Source of the DNA: Sediminicola sp040566555 | GTDB lineage: Bacteria > Bacteroidota > Bacteroidia > Flavobacteriales > Flavobacteriaceae | Reading direction: 5' to 3' | Assembly: GCF_040566555.1 (NCBI RefSeq) | Contig: NZ_JBEWYP010000002.1 | Span: 1 to 64,000, forward strand | DNA: 64,000 bases | Shown here: one piece after another, positions 1 through 7,688 of the stretch | How the letters are laid out: each line of letters starts with the position of its first letter | Position numbering within the stretch: position 1 is the first letter of the stretch | Position numbers and translations under genes: made by a program | Notes under the pieces: model-generated | The model's input: the letters and a program-made list of their open reading frames with translations, nothing else | Told to the model about the DNA's origin: nothing | Database searches by the model: none

Positions 1-29
1 TTTTCCGTGAATGGAACAAATATCGAAGT

Positions 30-66
30 TGTGTAATTGTGCGTAATTCTGTGCCAAGATGTGTAA
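30..66 (-). promoter_or_regulatory. 10-bp phased TGTGTAA direct repeats (copy A)
   Basis: Read on the plus strand, TGTGTAA (30), TGCGTAA (40), TGTGCC (50) and TGTGTAA (60) recur exactly every 10 bp, about one helical turn. A matching block lies at 602-638, upstream of the next gene of the array. By analogy this copy would lie upstream of a minus-strand gene beyond the left edge. A regulator-binding role, possibly LytTR-like because alternate copies are 20 bp apart, is inference. Confidence 0.5.
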
Positions 67-94
67 CAGGTACACAGTAAGCGCAAAAAAAAAT

Positions 95-126
95 AAGGGG
101 AGGCTGCATTCCTGCAGCCTCCCCTT
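95..126 (-). terminator. Intrinsic terminator after first PepSY-like gene
   Basis: A perfect 14-bp stem (95-108 with 113-126) and 4-nt loop are followed on the minus strand by a T-rich run. It lies 33 bp past the stop codon of the minus-strand gene ending at 159. The sequence is almost the same as the terminator at 668-697, which supports a tandem duplication. Confidence 0.9.
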
Positions 127-158
127 AAAACCAAACTAAAAAACCAACTTAAAATTTA

Positions 159-461
159 TTACATCTCTATCCAATTCCCGTCCTGATCGGCATAAAGGGT
201 GCCAGAGGCACCATCTTTCAATACCACTTCCAGTTTATACTGCTTGTCTTTGTTTACATACGCCTTGTTCACAGTTGCAGTTGGATAGTCCTTTGCAATC
301 GCCGCAGTTACAGCTTCTGGCAATTCACTGCTATCTATTTCGGTATAATTGTCCTGGACAGATACTTCTGTTGTTGCGCCTATGTTGGCCTCTGCTGTAT
401 TCTGTGCAAATGCAGTTAAACTTGCTAGTGAGAATGCTGCTACATAATATAACTTTTTCAT
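159..461 (-). CDS. Small secreted PepSY-like protein, paralogue 1
   Basis: The product has 100 residues. An N-terminal signal peptide ends near FAQ (residues 1-20), so it is probably periplasmic or secreted. The rest resembles the small PepSY-like (DUF2874-type) fold common in Bacteroidota: a helix around LPEAVTAAIAKDYP, then strands around KLEVVLKDG and a last strand with DQDGNWIEM. It shares the pattern A-Y-V-N-(K/E)-x-x-x-Y-K-L-E-V with the neighbour at 739-1038, so the two are paralogues. Each has its own terminator and upstream repeat block, so they are probably separate transcripts. The molecular function is unknown. Such proteins often sit beside two-component genes, which could lie off the left edge; that is inference. 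Confidence 0.8.
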   Translation of the reverse strand: MKKLYYVAAFSLASLTAFAQNTAEANIGATTEVSVQDNYTEIDSSELPEAVTAAIAKDYPTATVNKAYVNKDKQYKLEVVLKDGASGTLYADQDGNWIEM

Positions 462-601
462 CTTGTTTATTTTTAAGGATTAAACCTGTTATGTCTATTG
501 AAATAATAATACCGAACTTTTCAAATGATATAAATAATTTTTAATAATCTGATTTTCAGTGTTTTACTTGATTTGTTACCGGATCAAATAAATAACATAC
601 C

Positions 602-638
602 TGTGTAATTGTGCGTAAATCTGTACCTAGGTGTGTAG
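602..638 (-). promoter_or_regulatory. 10-bp phased TGTGTAA direct repeats (copy B)
   Basis: TGTGTAA (602), TGCGTAA (612), TGTACC (622) and TGTGTAG (632) repeat with an exact 10-bp period. The block lies about 140 bp upstream of the minus-strand PepSY-like gene starting at 461. It is a near copy of 30-66, and a looser version (TGTGTAA at 1180, TGTGTAT at 1188, TGTGTAA at 1210) lies upstream of the second paralogue. A shared operator for the gene array is the simplest reading (inference). Confidence 0.55.
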
Positions 639-667
639 CTGGTATACAGTGAGCAGGGCAAAAAAAT

Positions 668-697
668 AAGGGAGGCTGCATTGCTGCAGCCTCCCTT
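668..697 (-). terminator. Intrinsic terminator after second PepSY-like gene
   Basis: A perfect 13-bp stem (668-680 with 685-697) and 4-nt loop are followed on the minus strand by a run of T. It is nearly identical to the hairpin at 95-126, so it was copied together with the gene. Confidence 0.9.
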
Positions 698-738
698 AAA
701 ACCAAACTAACCAAAAACTAACTCTTGTACTTTATAAA

Positions 739-1038
739 TTACATATCAATGGGGTTACCATCGGCGTCAAAATAAAAAGTGCTTGTGGAACCATCTTCCA
801 AGGCAACTTCCAATTTATATTCCAATTCTTCATTGACATATGCCTTTTGAATGGTGGCTCCCATGTGATCTTTCTCCAGTCCTTCCAAAACAGCTGTAGG
901 AACATCCTTTACGGCGATTTCGGTAAACTCTTGTGCAATTACCAATTCCATAATTCCATCATGGAAAATTGGAGGGTTGGCAGATATTGTTGACAAACTT
1001 CCTAGTGCAATTGCTGTGGCATATACTATATTTTTCAT
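739..1038 (-). CDS. Small secreted PepSY-like protein, paralogue 2
   Basis: The product has 99 residues from the ATG at 1038. An in-frame ATG at 1080 would place 14 charged residues ahead of the signal peptide, so the internal start MKNIVYATAIALG is preferred. After the signal peptide the protein follows the same plan as the paralogue at 159-461: a helix with AVLEGLEKDH, then YVNEELEYKLEVALEDG and a last strand ending DADGNPIDM. The lengths match closely, but identity outside the core is modest, so the duplication is not recent even though the terminators stayed almost identical. Periplasmic location is likely; the ligand or partner is unknown. Confidence 0.75.
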   Translation of the reverse strand: MKNIVYATAIALGSLSTISANPPIFHDGIMELVIAQEFTEIAVKDVPTAVLEGLEKDHMGATIQKAYVNEELEYKLEVALEDGSTSTFYFDADGNPIDM

Positions 1039-1202
1039 TTTATTACGTTTTAAGTGAATACTCATTTTCATTATTACCAAGCATAATGGAAAAATAGTGC
1101 CAAAACATAAAAGTCTACGGAAATACCCTCAAAGGCCCTGTATATCTGGGATTATTAAAAATACCAGTAGAAAAGAAGATGTGTAAATGTGTATCCAAAA
1201 CA

Positions 1203-1233
1203 AAAAAAGTGTGTAAAACTTACACACTTTTTT
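1203..1233 (-). terminator. Intrinsic terminator downstream of DUF4301 gene
   Basis: A 14-bp stem (1203-1216 with 1220-1233) has A and T runs at its two sides, so it could work in both directions. It would end the minus-strand operon whose last gene stops at 1270. Its core GTGTGTAA also matches the repeat motif of the PepSY-like array, so the element may serve two purposes. Confidence 0.8.
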
Positions 1234-1269
1234 GCTCCTATTGGATATTCTATTTAAAGTTATAATTCC

Positions 1270-2811
1270 CTAGCTCACTTGATGGGTTGGTTTTAATAAG
1301 TCATTTACGGTTTTAACAGGATTAAACGTCACCAACGGTACCTCCACAAATATCGTATTCCAATATGCCATTGCCCCATTCCACAAACCAGGAAGTTCCA
1401 AGGCCTTTAAATCCTTGCCATCTTTGGTTTTCTGAGTGATAAACCCTTGCTTGTGGTCCACAAAATTTAGGAGATTATATTTTTCACCTTTATAGTTCTT
1501 TACACCACATACAAGATCCACTGGATTAAAGTGGGTTGAGTTTTTAAAAATTTCCACCTGATCAGTATTGGACATATCCACTTGGGCACTCTCGATGATC
1601 TGTAGGGATATATGATCTGTTTTATCTTTGATCCAAAAGGGACCTCCACCCGGCTCCCCTTCATTTTTAACCATTCCGCATATTCGGATCGGCCTATTGA
1701 GCTTGTCCTTTAATATTTCCAACTGTTGCGCTATGGTAAAGCTATCGAAGTTAGGTACGAACCTCACATTTAACTGTTCCTCCAGAAAAGATTTAACCTC
1801 CATGACCTCGTCCAGGGTCTCTCCGTTCTTTTCCAATAAGGTGGCATAGGCAAATGCCTTTTCTTGTAATTTCAATAGCAAACCTGCCAACACCTTTTTA
1901 CTGTTGGCTACCTGATCAACAACCCCGTCAACCACTACATTATCAATATTCTTAATGAAGATGATATCGGCATTCTGTTCATTCAGGTTTTCAATCAATG
2001 CTCCGTGGCCACCTGGCCTAAAAAGTAAAGAACCATCTGAATTCCGGAACAGTTCATTGCTCATGGTTACTGCCACCGTATCTGTAGCAGGCTTTTGATA
2101 GGAGTAACTTACGTGGAACTCTGTTCCCGTAGCTTTGGATACCCTCTCGTTCACCTCTTTAAATTCTTTTTTGAACATCTCATCATGTTGCTCGGAGATG
2201 GTAAAGTGAAGTTGTGCGGCACCATCAACCTTGGCGTATAGGGAACCTTCTTTTAGATGTTCTTCAAAGGGGGTGGCCCCATGTTTACCATATTTATGAA
2301 AAGGCAAAAGGCCTTTGGGATAAAAGCCGTAGTTCAATTTATCCTCTGCCAACATTTCCTGGACAAAGAGATACACCTCTTCATCTTTAGATTTGGCAGT
2401 TCCTGATATTCTCTTTTCTATTATATCGTAGAAAGGAAAATTCTTTATTCCTTCAACAAAAACTTTTATGTCTTTATCCCCGGTCCTATCCAAATACGTT
2501 TTTAAATTTTCCTTTGATGGATCAAATGATTCCAAAAAGTTAAACAGCGCTTTAAACATTCTAGATGCCGCACCTGAGGCTGGCACGAATTTCAAAAGTG
2601 CTTTTTTGGCTTTCAGTTTATCGAAAATTGACACCAATTCTTTTTCCTCGGCAGGACTAAATTTTAAAATCCCGTCCGAAATTATTGCTGCCTTCTCTAA
2701 ATGCACAAAGGGAATACCCTCCTTAAAGGTTTCAATTTGGTTTAATACCTTTTCTTTTTGAATTCCCTTATCTAAAAGTTGTTGATGGTCGCTTGATGAA
2801 AATGCTGTCAT
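1270..2811 (-). CDS. DUF4301 family protein
   Basis: A 513-residue cytoplasmic protein with no signal peptide or membrane segment. I recognise it as the DUF4301 family, which is widespread in Bacteroidota and has no settled function. Visible features are the Gly-rich stretches KFVPASGAASRMFK (about 76-89) and RPGGHGALIENL (about 266-277), which look like phosphate or nucleotide-sugar binding loops, and a late GEPGGGPFWIKD. These recall nucleotidyltransferase-type loops, but that is inference. The start codon overlaps the stop of the NadR-like kinase gene by four bases (ATGA), so the two are translationally coupled. It is the last gene of the minus-strand operon that begins with the phosphopantetheinyl transferase. 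Confidence 0.8.
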   Translation of the reverse strand: MTAFSSSDHQQLLDKGIQKEKVLNQIETFKEGIPFVHLEKAAIISDGILKFSPAEEKELVSIFDKLKAKKALLKFVPASGAASRMFKALFNFLESFDPSKENLKTYLDRTGDKDIKVFVEGIKNFPFYDIIEKRISGTAKSKDEEVYLFVQEMLAEDKLNYGFYPKGLLPFHKYGKHGATPFEEHLKEGSLYAKVDGAAQLHFTISEQHDEMFKKEFKEVNERVSKATGTEFHVSYSYQKPATDTVAVTMSNELFRNSDGSLLFRPGGHGALIENLNEQNADIIFIKNIDNVVVDGVVDQVANSKKVLAGLLLKLQEKAFAYATLLEKNGETLDEVMEVKSFLEEQLNVRFVPNFDSFTIAQQLEILKDKLNRPIRICGMVKNEGEPGGGPFWIKDKTDHISLQIIESAQVDMSNTDQVEIFKNSTHFNPVDLVCGVKNYKGEKYNLLNFVDHKQGFITQKTKDGKDLKALELPGLWNGAMAYWNTIFVEVPLVTFNPVKTVNDLLKPTHQVS

Positions 2812-3371
2812 TTTTTTAGTAATTTATCGATGTGTTCCACGGCCTTGGCCAACCTGGATTTTGTATCACCCTTTAAAATAACAAAATTTCGACCATATTC
2901 TTCTAAAGTATTCTTGAAATATAAAAACATTTGTTCTCTTTCGTCGGGCTTGTCCCTAAGATCGTCTTTCTCCCAAGGAATATCTATATACGTCAACAAA
3001 TAAAGATCGTAGGTGTTTTCCAATGCGTACTTTTCCAATACAGGGTCACAATACCCCAAATAATAAGCTTCCGAATATACTTTGGTCTCAAGGAGATCAG
3101 TATCGCATATTAAAATATCATTGGCTTTTTTTGATAGGGTATTTTCTAAACGCATTTGACCTTCTGCAATGGGGAGTAAATCCTTTGGCTCACAGGTCTT
3201 ACCTTCCTTGTTCCATTTATCCTGCAGATATTCCCTTGCGTACTCCGGGACCCAGGCCGTATTATAATGTTTAGCCAACAGCTCCGACAGGGTTGTTTTA
3301 CCAGTAGATTCTGGGCCGAACAAAACTATTTTAACAATGTCTGAGGGCTCTTGTTTAAACTTTTCTTCCAT
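2808..3371 (-). CDS. NadR-like P-loop kinase (ribosylnicotinamide kinase type)
   Basis: The product has 187 residues from the ATG at 3371. A longer frame upstream runs inside pnuC and does not resemble the family. The P-loop GPESTGKT sits at residues 19-26, and WVPEYAREYL and ICDTDLLETKVYSEAYYG-like segments follow, typical of the kinase domain of NadR. The nucleotidyltransferase and HTH domains of enterobacterial NadR are absent. Family members phosphorylate nicotinamide riboside to NMN. The gene overlaps pnuC by 46 bp, fitting import-and-trap of the carried vitamin. Because a thiamine-binding protein is in the same operon, the substrate could instead be thiamine-related; sequence alone does not settle this. 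Confidence 0.8.
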   Translation of the reverse strand: MEEKFKQEPSDIVKIVLFGPESTGKTTLSELLAKHYNTAWVPEYAREYLQDKWNKEGKTCEPKDLLPIAEGQMRLENTLSKKANDILICDTDLLETKVYSEAYYLGYCDPVLEKYALENTYDLYLLTYIDIPWEKDDLRDKPDEREQMFLYFKNTLEEYGRNFVILKGDTKSRLAKAVEHIDKLLKK

Positions 3372-3964
3372 GCTAGATATCCGAAAATGGCTATTATTGT
3401 GAATAAAAAATACTGTAAGGAAGTAAATATAAGTCCTTTGTATAGATATAGAGGGACAGATATTATATCTCCTATAATCCAGTAAATCCAGTTTTCGATC
3501 TTTTTTCTGGCCATCAGCCACATACCGACAAAGAAAATGGCAGTAGTAAAAGAATCTACATAGGAGGTCCAACTATCCAGCCTATCAAAGAATATATAAA
3601 CCATCATTACAAATACAATGGTGGCTACGAAAAGAATTATCGACCATTTCCTTTCCTTGGATGTTGTTTTAGTGATCGGAATAAAGTGGGTGGCATCTAC
3701 CTTTCTGGTCCAAACATACCATCCATATATGCTCATGGCAAAATAGTACGCGTTGATAAGCATATCGCCCAAAAGGCCAAAAACCAATAAGATATAGACA
3801 AAAATTCCAGTACTTATGATACCGGTAGGGAATACCAGGATATTCTCCCGCATGGAATACCAAACGCTGAGAAAACCAAAGAACACCCCAAACATTTCCA
3901 AAATGATCAAATGGGAATCTGTTCCTTCATATTGGGCAAAAATCCAATCAAAAATGGGGCTCAT
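3326..3964 (-). CDS. pnuC: PnuC-family vitamin transporter
   Basis: A 212-residue integral inner-membrane protein with about seven hydrophobic segments. It has PnuC hallmarks: an early GVFFGFLSVWYSMREN segment, the INAYYFAMSIYGWYVW segment in the middle, and near the C terminus NWIYWIIGD (a W-x-x-W at 159-162) followed by YLYKGLIFTSLQY. PnuC proteins carry nicotinamide riboside by facilitated diffusion, with trapping by a kinase. Relatives such as PnuT carry thiamine. The gene overlaps the thiamine-binding protein gene (17 bp) and the kinase gene (46 bp), so the three act together. Nicotinamide riboside versus thiamine cannot be decided here. Confidence 0.85.
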   Translation of the reverse strand: MSPIFDWIFAQYEGTDSHLIILEMFGVFFGFLSVWYSMRENILVFPTGIISTGIFVYILLVFGLLGDMLINAYYFAMSIYGWYVWTRKVDATHFIPITKTTSKERKWSIILFVATIVFVMMVYIFFDRLDSWTSYVDSFTTAIFFVGMWLMARKKIENWIYWIIGDIISVPLYLYKGLIFTSLQYFLFTIIAIFGYLAWKKSLNKSPQTLLK

Positions 3965-4208
3965 ACTCGCTTCTGTCCGATTTTACGATTTTCATATACA
4001 ACAAGCCTTTGTCCATCAACTCAAAAGCCTCCTTAATTTCTACCTGCATAAGGTGCATCACCTTATCGTAATCCCCATAAATTTGAGTACTCAAAGGATT
4101 CTCCAAGACGGTAAGGCCCGAAGCCCTTATTTTTTTAATAAAATTGATAATATGCTCCTCATAAGTGTCCTGTAAGGGAGATAGGGTAAGCTCAACGGAA
4201 ATGTTCAT
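3948..4208 (-). CDS. Thiamine-binding (MTH1187/YkoF-like) small protein
   Basis: The product has 86 residues and begins MNISVELTLSPL, followed by a helix with INFIKKIRASGLTV, NPLSTQIYGDYDKVM and a helix with KEAFELMDKG. This order is typical of the MTH1187 (Thiamine_BP, formerly DUF77) family, whose ferredoxin-like subunits bind thiamine or its pyrimidine. It has no signal peptide, so it should be cytoplasmic. It overlaps pnuC by 17 bp and lies 71 bp downstream of the phosphopantetheinyl transferase gene. Its presence is the main argument for a thiamine-related substrate of the PnuC-type carrier. I saw no TPP riboswitch in the 71-bp gap. Confidence 0.75.
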   Translation of the reverse strand: MNISVELTLSPLQDTYEEHIINFIKKIRASGLTVLENPLSTQIYGDYDKVMHLMQVEIKEAFELMDKGLLYMKIVKSDRSEYEPHF

Positions 4209-4279
4209 GAATTGTATTTGGTATTAAAGTAATAGTGGAAATTGATTTTTATAGAAATTGGACATATGCCCTATGGCCT

Positions 4280-4915
4280 TTATGCTTGTTTTACTGCATA
4301 CACACAGGTATAATCTTCAAATTCCAAAAAATTTATATCGTAGAATGATTGGTCCCCGTGGTATAGTATCTCTGCCGTTGTCTTGGAATCCGAAAAGGAA
4401 AAATCCTTTACATCCACGTGGTGTAAAAAGCTTAGCCCGTGTTTGGCATAAATCTTATAAAGCGATTCCTTCGCTCCCCAGACAATCGTAAGCTTTCGAA
4501 TGATGGCATCTGAATTGGCCAGGGTCTTGTATTCCTCCAACGGCGTAAATTTATTCGCAATCCTCAAGATTTTATCGCGTTGCATTTCTATGTCTATTCC
4601 AACTTCATCAAAATCCGCAACTATAATCCCAGTGAATTCGTGGGAGTGGGTAATGGATATATGCCGACCATCCTTTAAATGCGGTTTCCCCGCCTCGTCA
4701 TAATACAGATCATGGTCCGTATAACCAACAACGGCCAATAAGTGGCGTATGCTCAAAAATCCCCTTCTATGAAGTTCAGATTTCATCCCGTTTAGCCTTT
4801 TCTGGCAATGTGGGGTCAAAACAATATCCTTGGAAAGCTCATCCTCCGTTTCCTCTATCTTCCAGATATGCACCACAACACCAGGCCTTACTGTTATAGT
4901 TTTGTAAATAGCCAT
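4280..4915 (-). CDS. 4'-phosphopantetheinyl transferase superfamily protein
   Basis: The 211-residue product carries the two signature motifs of Sfp/AcpS-like enzymes: VGIDIE at 105-110, whose acidic residues bind Mg, and WGAKESLYK at 146-154, with the conserved Glu and Lys. A histidine-rich SITHSHE lies just before the first motif, as usual. The enzyme would move the phosphopantetheine arm from CoA to a carrier-protein serine. No carrier protein or polyketide genes are next to it, so it probably serves the fatty acid acyl carrier protein or a remote pathway. It heads the minus-strand operon and is divergent from ahcY across 171 bp. Confidence 0.88.
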   Translation of the reverse strand: MAIYKTITVRPGVVVHIWKIEETEDELSKDIVLTPHCQKRLNGMKSELHRRGFLSIRHLLAVVGYTDHDLYYDEAGKPHLKDGRHISITHSHEFTGIIVADFDEVGIDIEMQRDKILRIANKFTPLEEYKTLANSDAIIRKLTIVWGAKESLYKIYAKHGLSFLHHVDVKDFSFSDSKTTAEILYHGDQSFYDINFLEFEDYTCVYAVKQA

Positions 4916-4943
4916 TGGTTTATTTAAGTAATTAGTACCTTTG
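4915..4943 (+). promoter_or_regulatory. Bacteroidota-type promoter for ahcY
   Basis: TTG at 4915-4917, an 18-bp spacer and TACCTTTG at 4936-4943 match the published flavobacterial consensus TTG-N17-23-TAnnTTTG. Transcription would start near 4950, leaving a leader of about 137 nt before the ahcY ATG. The -33 element overlaps the start codon of the divergent transferase gene. Confidence 0.7.
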
Positions 4944-5086
4944 CACTCAGAATATAGCGGTAAAAAGCGCTATATAACGAAAGTAAAAATAAAATGGTAA
5001 AGAACTAAGCAGATGGGACAATAATTAACCCTCTACCCTCTTTATCACTGACATTTTATAAAATTATAACAAAAAAAATTGATCAC

Positions 5087-6403
5087 ATGAGCACCAAAAC
5101 AGTTCCTTATGTACCAAATAAGGTAAAAGATATGTCCCTAGCTGATTGGGGCCGAAAAGAAATTCTATTGGCCGAAGCAGAAATGCCAGGTCTAATGTCC
5201 TTAAGGGAGGAATACAAAGATGAACAACCCTTAAAAGGAGCACGTATTGCTGGTTGTTTGCATATGACCATCCAGACAGCAGTGCTTATTGAGACCTTGG
5301 TAGCACTTGGTGCTGAAGTAACCTGGAGCTCATGTAACATATTCTCTACCCAAGATCAGGCAGCAGCTGCCATTGCAGCGGCTGGAATACCTGTTTACGC
5401 TTGGAAAGGGATGAACGAGGAAGAATTTGATTGGTGTATAGAACAGACCTTGTTTTTTGGGGAAGATCGCAAGCCTTTGAACATGATCCTGGATGACGGG
5501 GGAGACCTTACCAATATGGTGTTGGACAAATATCCAGAATTGGCTGCCGGAATCAACGGACTATCCGAAGAAACCACTACAGGGGTTCACAGACTTTACG
5601 AAAGAGTGAAGAACGGAACTTTACCAATGCCTGCCATCAATGTAAACGACTCCGTTACAAAATCCAAATTTGACAATAAATATGGGTGTAGAGAGAGTGC
5701 CGTAGATGCCATAAGAAGGGCCACGGACACTATGCTGGCTGGAAAAAGAGTTGTTGTTGCCGGTTACGGTGATGTGGGTAAGGGAACAGCTGCCTCTTTT
5801 AAAGGAGCAGGTTCTATTGTAACAGTTACCGAAATTGACCCAATTTGCGCGTTGCAAGCTGCAATGGACGGATTTGAGGTGAAGAAAATGGAGACTGTTG
5901 TTGGCAATGCCGATATCGTGATCACTACCACTGGAAATAAGGACATCATCCAATCACAGCATTTTAAAGCGATGAAGGATAAGGTGATCGTTTGTAATAT
6001 TGGTCATTTTGACAATGAGATAGACATGGCATGGTTGAACAAAAACTATGGCTATACCAAAGACCAGATCAAACCACAAGTAGATAAGTACACTATTGAT
6101 GGGAAGGACATAATCCTTTTGGCCGAAGGCCGATTGGTGAATCTTGGATGTGCCACAGGTCACCCAAGTTTTGTGATGAGCAACTCGTTCACGAACCAGA
6201 CGCTCGCACAAATTGAACTTTGGAAACACAAGGACAAATACGAAAACGATGTGTATATGCTGCCTAAACATTTGGATGAAAAAGTAGCAAAATTGCACTT
6301 GGAAAGATTGGGAGTTGAATTGGAAACCCTACGTCCAGAACAAGCCAAATACATTGGGGTTTCTGTTGAGGGACCATTTAAACCTGAATATTACAGGTAT
6401 TAA
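5087..6403 (+). CDS. ahcY: Adenosylhomocysteinase
   Basis: A 438-residue cytoplasmic enzyme that hydrolyses S-adenosylhomocysteine to adenosine and homocysteine, clearing the product inhibitor of methyltransferases. Seen in the sequence: GCLHMTIQTAVLIETL (about 57-71) and SSCNIFSTQD (81-90) of the substrate domain, the NAD-binding glycine motif GYGDVGKG (226-233), and the standard C terminus PFKPEYYRY. The length is normal for the family. It appears monocistronic, with its own promoter and a terminator at 6443-6477. The leader of about 137 nt shows no obvious SAH riboswitch fold. Confidence 0.97.
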   Translation: MSTKTVPYVPNKVKDMSLADWGRKEILLAEAEMPGLMSLREEYKDEQPLKGARIAGCLHMTIQTAVLIETLVALGAEVTWSSCNIFSTQDQAAAAIAAAGIPVYAWKGMNEEEFDWCIEQTLFFGEDRKPLNMILDDGGDLTNMVLDKYPELAAGINGLSEETTTGVHRLYERVKNGTLPMPAINVNDSVTKSKFDNKYGCRESAVDAIRRATDTMLAGKRVVVAGYGDVGKGTAASFKGAGSIVTVTEIDPICALQAAMDGFEVKKMETVVGNADIVITTTGNKDIIQSQHFKAMKDKVIVCNIGHFDNEIDMAWLNKNYGYTKDQIKPQVDKYTIDGKDIILLAEGRLVNLGCATGHPSFVMSNSFTNQTLAQIELWKHKDKYENDVYMLPKHLDEKVAKLHLERLGVELETLRPEQAKYIGVSVEGPFKPEYYRY

Positions 6404-6442
6404 TATTCGGTAGCACCGAACAATACTAATAGTGAGGATCTA

Positions 6443-6477
6443 GAACCCTTATCTTATGAGAAGTAAGATAAGGGTTC
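6443..6477 (+). terminator. Intrinsic terminator after ahcY
   Basis: A perfect 14-bp stem (6443-6456 with 6464-6477) has a 7-nt loop. The T run after it is short (AATCTTT), so termination may be partial. Confidence 0.65.
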
Positions 6478-6518
6478 AATCTTTAAACGACACACCCAAT
6501 TAAACCAACCGTGTATTC

Positions 6519-7622
6519 ATGAAAATAATTTTAACTGGAGCCACAGGAACGCTTGGATCCAAGATACTTTTCTCCCTCTTTGAGCAGAAGTCTCAAAATA
6601 TAGAAAAGGTTTTTCTACCCATCCGAAGTAAAAATTCGACCACTCCAGAGGAGCGAATTCAAAAAATGCTCCACAGTGAATATGCCCCCAACTTCATCAA
6701 GGACAATCTGCCCAGCATTCTAGACAGAATACAGGTAATTGATGCTGCATTACTTTTGGACCCTACATCATTTCTAAAGGATCAAAAAATAGAATTTTTT
6801 ATCCATTCGGCAGGATTCGTCAATCTTTCTACAGACCATAGTGCCAAAGAAGACATTTTCAAGGAAAACTATGAGTTTACCAAGGATATCTTTACCGCTT
6901 ATACGCCCTTTATAACCAAGTTCGTCTATATCAGTACTGCCTTTGCAGCAGGTGATATTGGAGGAGTTCTAGACAATGACTATTCCAATAAGCACAAGGG
7001 CAAATACCGCAACCATTATGAAGCCTCCAAGCATGCTTCGGAAAAATTCTTATTGGAAGCTGGCGTTGCACATAATATTCCGATACAAATCCTAAGACCT
7101 AGCGTATTGGGAGGCAATATCAAGGACCACCCCCACTTTTTTATTTCAAAATATATGGTCTTTTATCTCTTTGCCAAGTTTTTCCACAATAGCAATTCCA
7201 AGGACCTCATTAGAATCTCAACCACAGATACTGCCGGACTGAATATAATCCCAACAGATTATGCCGCACGGGTAATTGTAAAGGCGATGGAAACCGACAT
7301 TGGGCAACTGAATATTGTCCACTCCAAGGAAACGAACCTCATGACCGGAATGTCCAAAATTTTCGATATTGTTGGTTTTAAGAACTTTAGTTTCACCCAG
7401 GATAAGATCAATGGGGATACTGGTTTTAAATCGGATTTGGAAAAATTTTATTACGAGACCATTGGGGTACATTTAAACCCTTATATGACCTCAAGGCCCA
7501 ACCAATGGGATACTAGCGTACTGGAGAGCATCCTCCCCATCCCAACCTATGATTTGGAGGAATATCTTGCCCAGACAGTTACTTTTGCGAAATCTAAAAA
7601 ATTCAGAAGTCAGCAGTGGTAA
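6519..7622 (+). CDS. SDR-family NAD(P)-dependent reductase, thioester-reductase-like
   Basis: A 367-residue extended short-chain dehydrogenase. The nucleotide-binding GATGTLG is at 7-13, HSAGFVNLS follows the fourth strand at about 96-104, and the catalytic Y-x-x-x-K is Y167-K171 (HYEASKH). The layout resembles the NAD_binding_4 group, which contains the reductase domains of carrier-bound thioesters and fatty acyl-CoA reductases. It lacks the adenylation and carrier domains of those multi-domain enzymes. The true substrate is unknown. It lies alone between two terminators. The start ATG at 6519 directly precedes the Rossmann strand MKIILTGATG. Confidence 0.75.
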   Translation: MKIILTGATGTLGSKILFSLFEQKSQNIEKVFLPIRSKNSTTPEERIQKMLHSEYAPNFIKDNLPSILDRIQVIDAALLLDPTSFLKDQKIEFFIHSAGFVNLSTDHSAKEDIFKENYEFTKDIFTAYTPFITKFVYISTAFAAGDIGGVLDNDYSNKHKGKYRNHYEASKHASEKFLLEAGVAHNIPIQILRPSVLGGNIKDHPHFFISKYMVFYLFAKFFHNSNSKDLIRISTTDTAGLNIIPTDYAARVIVKAMETDIGQLNIVHSKETNLMTGMSKIFDIVGFKNFSFTQDKINGDTGFKSDLEKFYYETIGVHLNPYMTSRPNQWDTSVLESILPIPTYDLEEYLAQTVTFAKSKKFRSQQW

Positions 7623-7634
7623 GCCAGCCATATA

Positions 7635-7672
7635 AAAAAGCCCTTAGTTCAGCTTTGAACTTAGGGCTTTTT
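7635..7672. terminator. Bidirectional terminator between SDR and DUF3332 genes
   Basis: A 16-bp stem with one T-T mismatch (7635-7650 with 7657-7672) has an A tract on one side and a T tract on the other. It serves the convergent genes ending at 7622 and 7689. Confidence 0.88.
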
Positions 7673-7688
7673 CCAATATTGATGGTAA

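Noticed and set aside
95..697. CRISPR-like array from the repeated hairpins
   Set aside because: There are only two copies 570 bp apart, each ending a gene; they are terminators of duplicated units.
2808..3572. Longer N terminus for the NadR-like kinase starting at 3572
   Set aside because: The extra 67 residues lie inside pnuC in another frame, have odd composition and do not resemble the family; the ATG at 3371 fits it.
4209..4279. Possible TPP riboswitch before the thiamine-binding protein gene
   Set aside because: The gap is 71 bp and lacks the CUGAGA core and the paired helices.
4944..5086. Possible SAH riboswitch in the ahcY leader
   Set aside because: The leader is AT-rich and I could not build the conserved SAH riboswitch helices; only a short AGCG/CGCT pairing is present.
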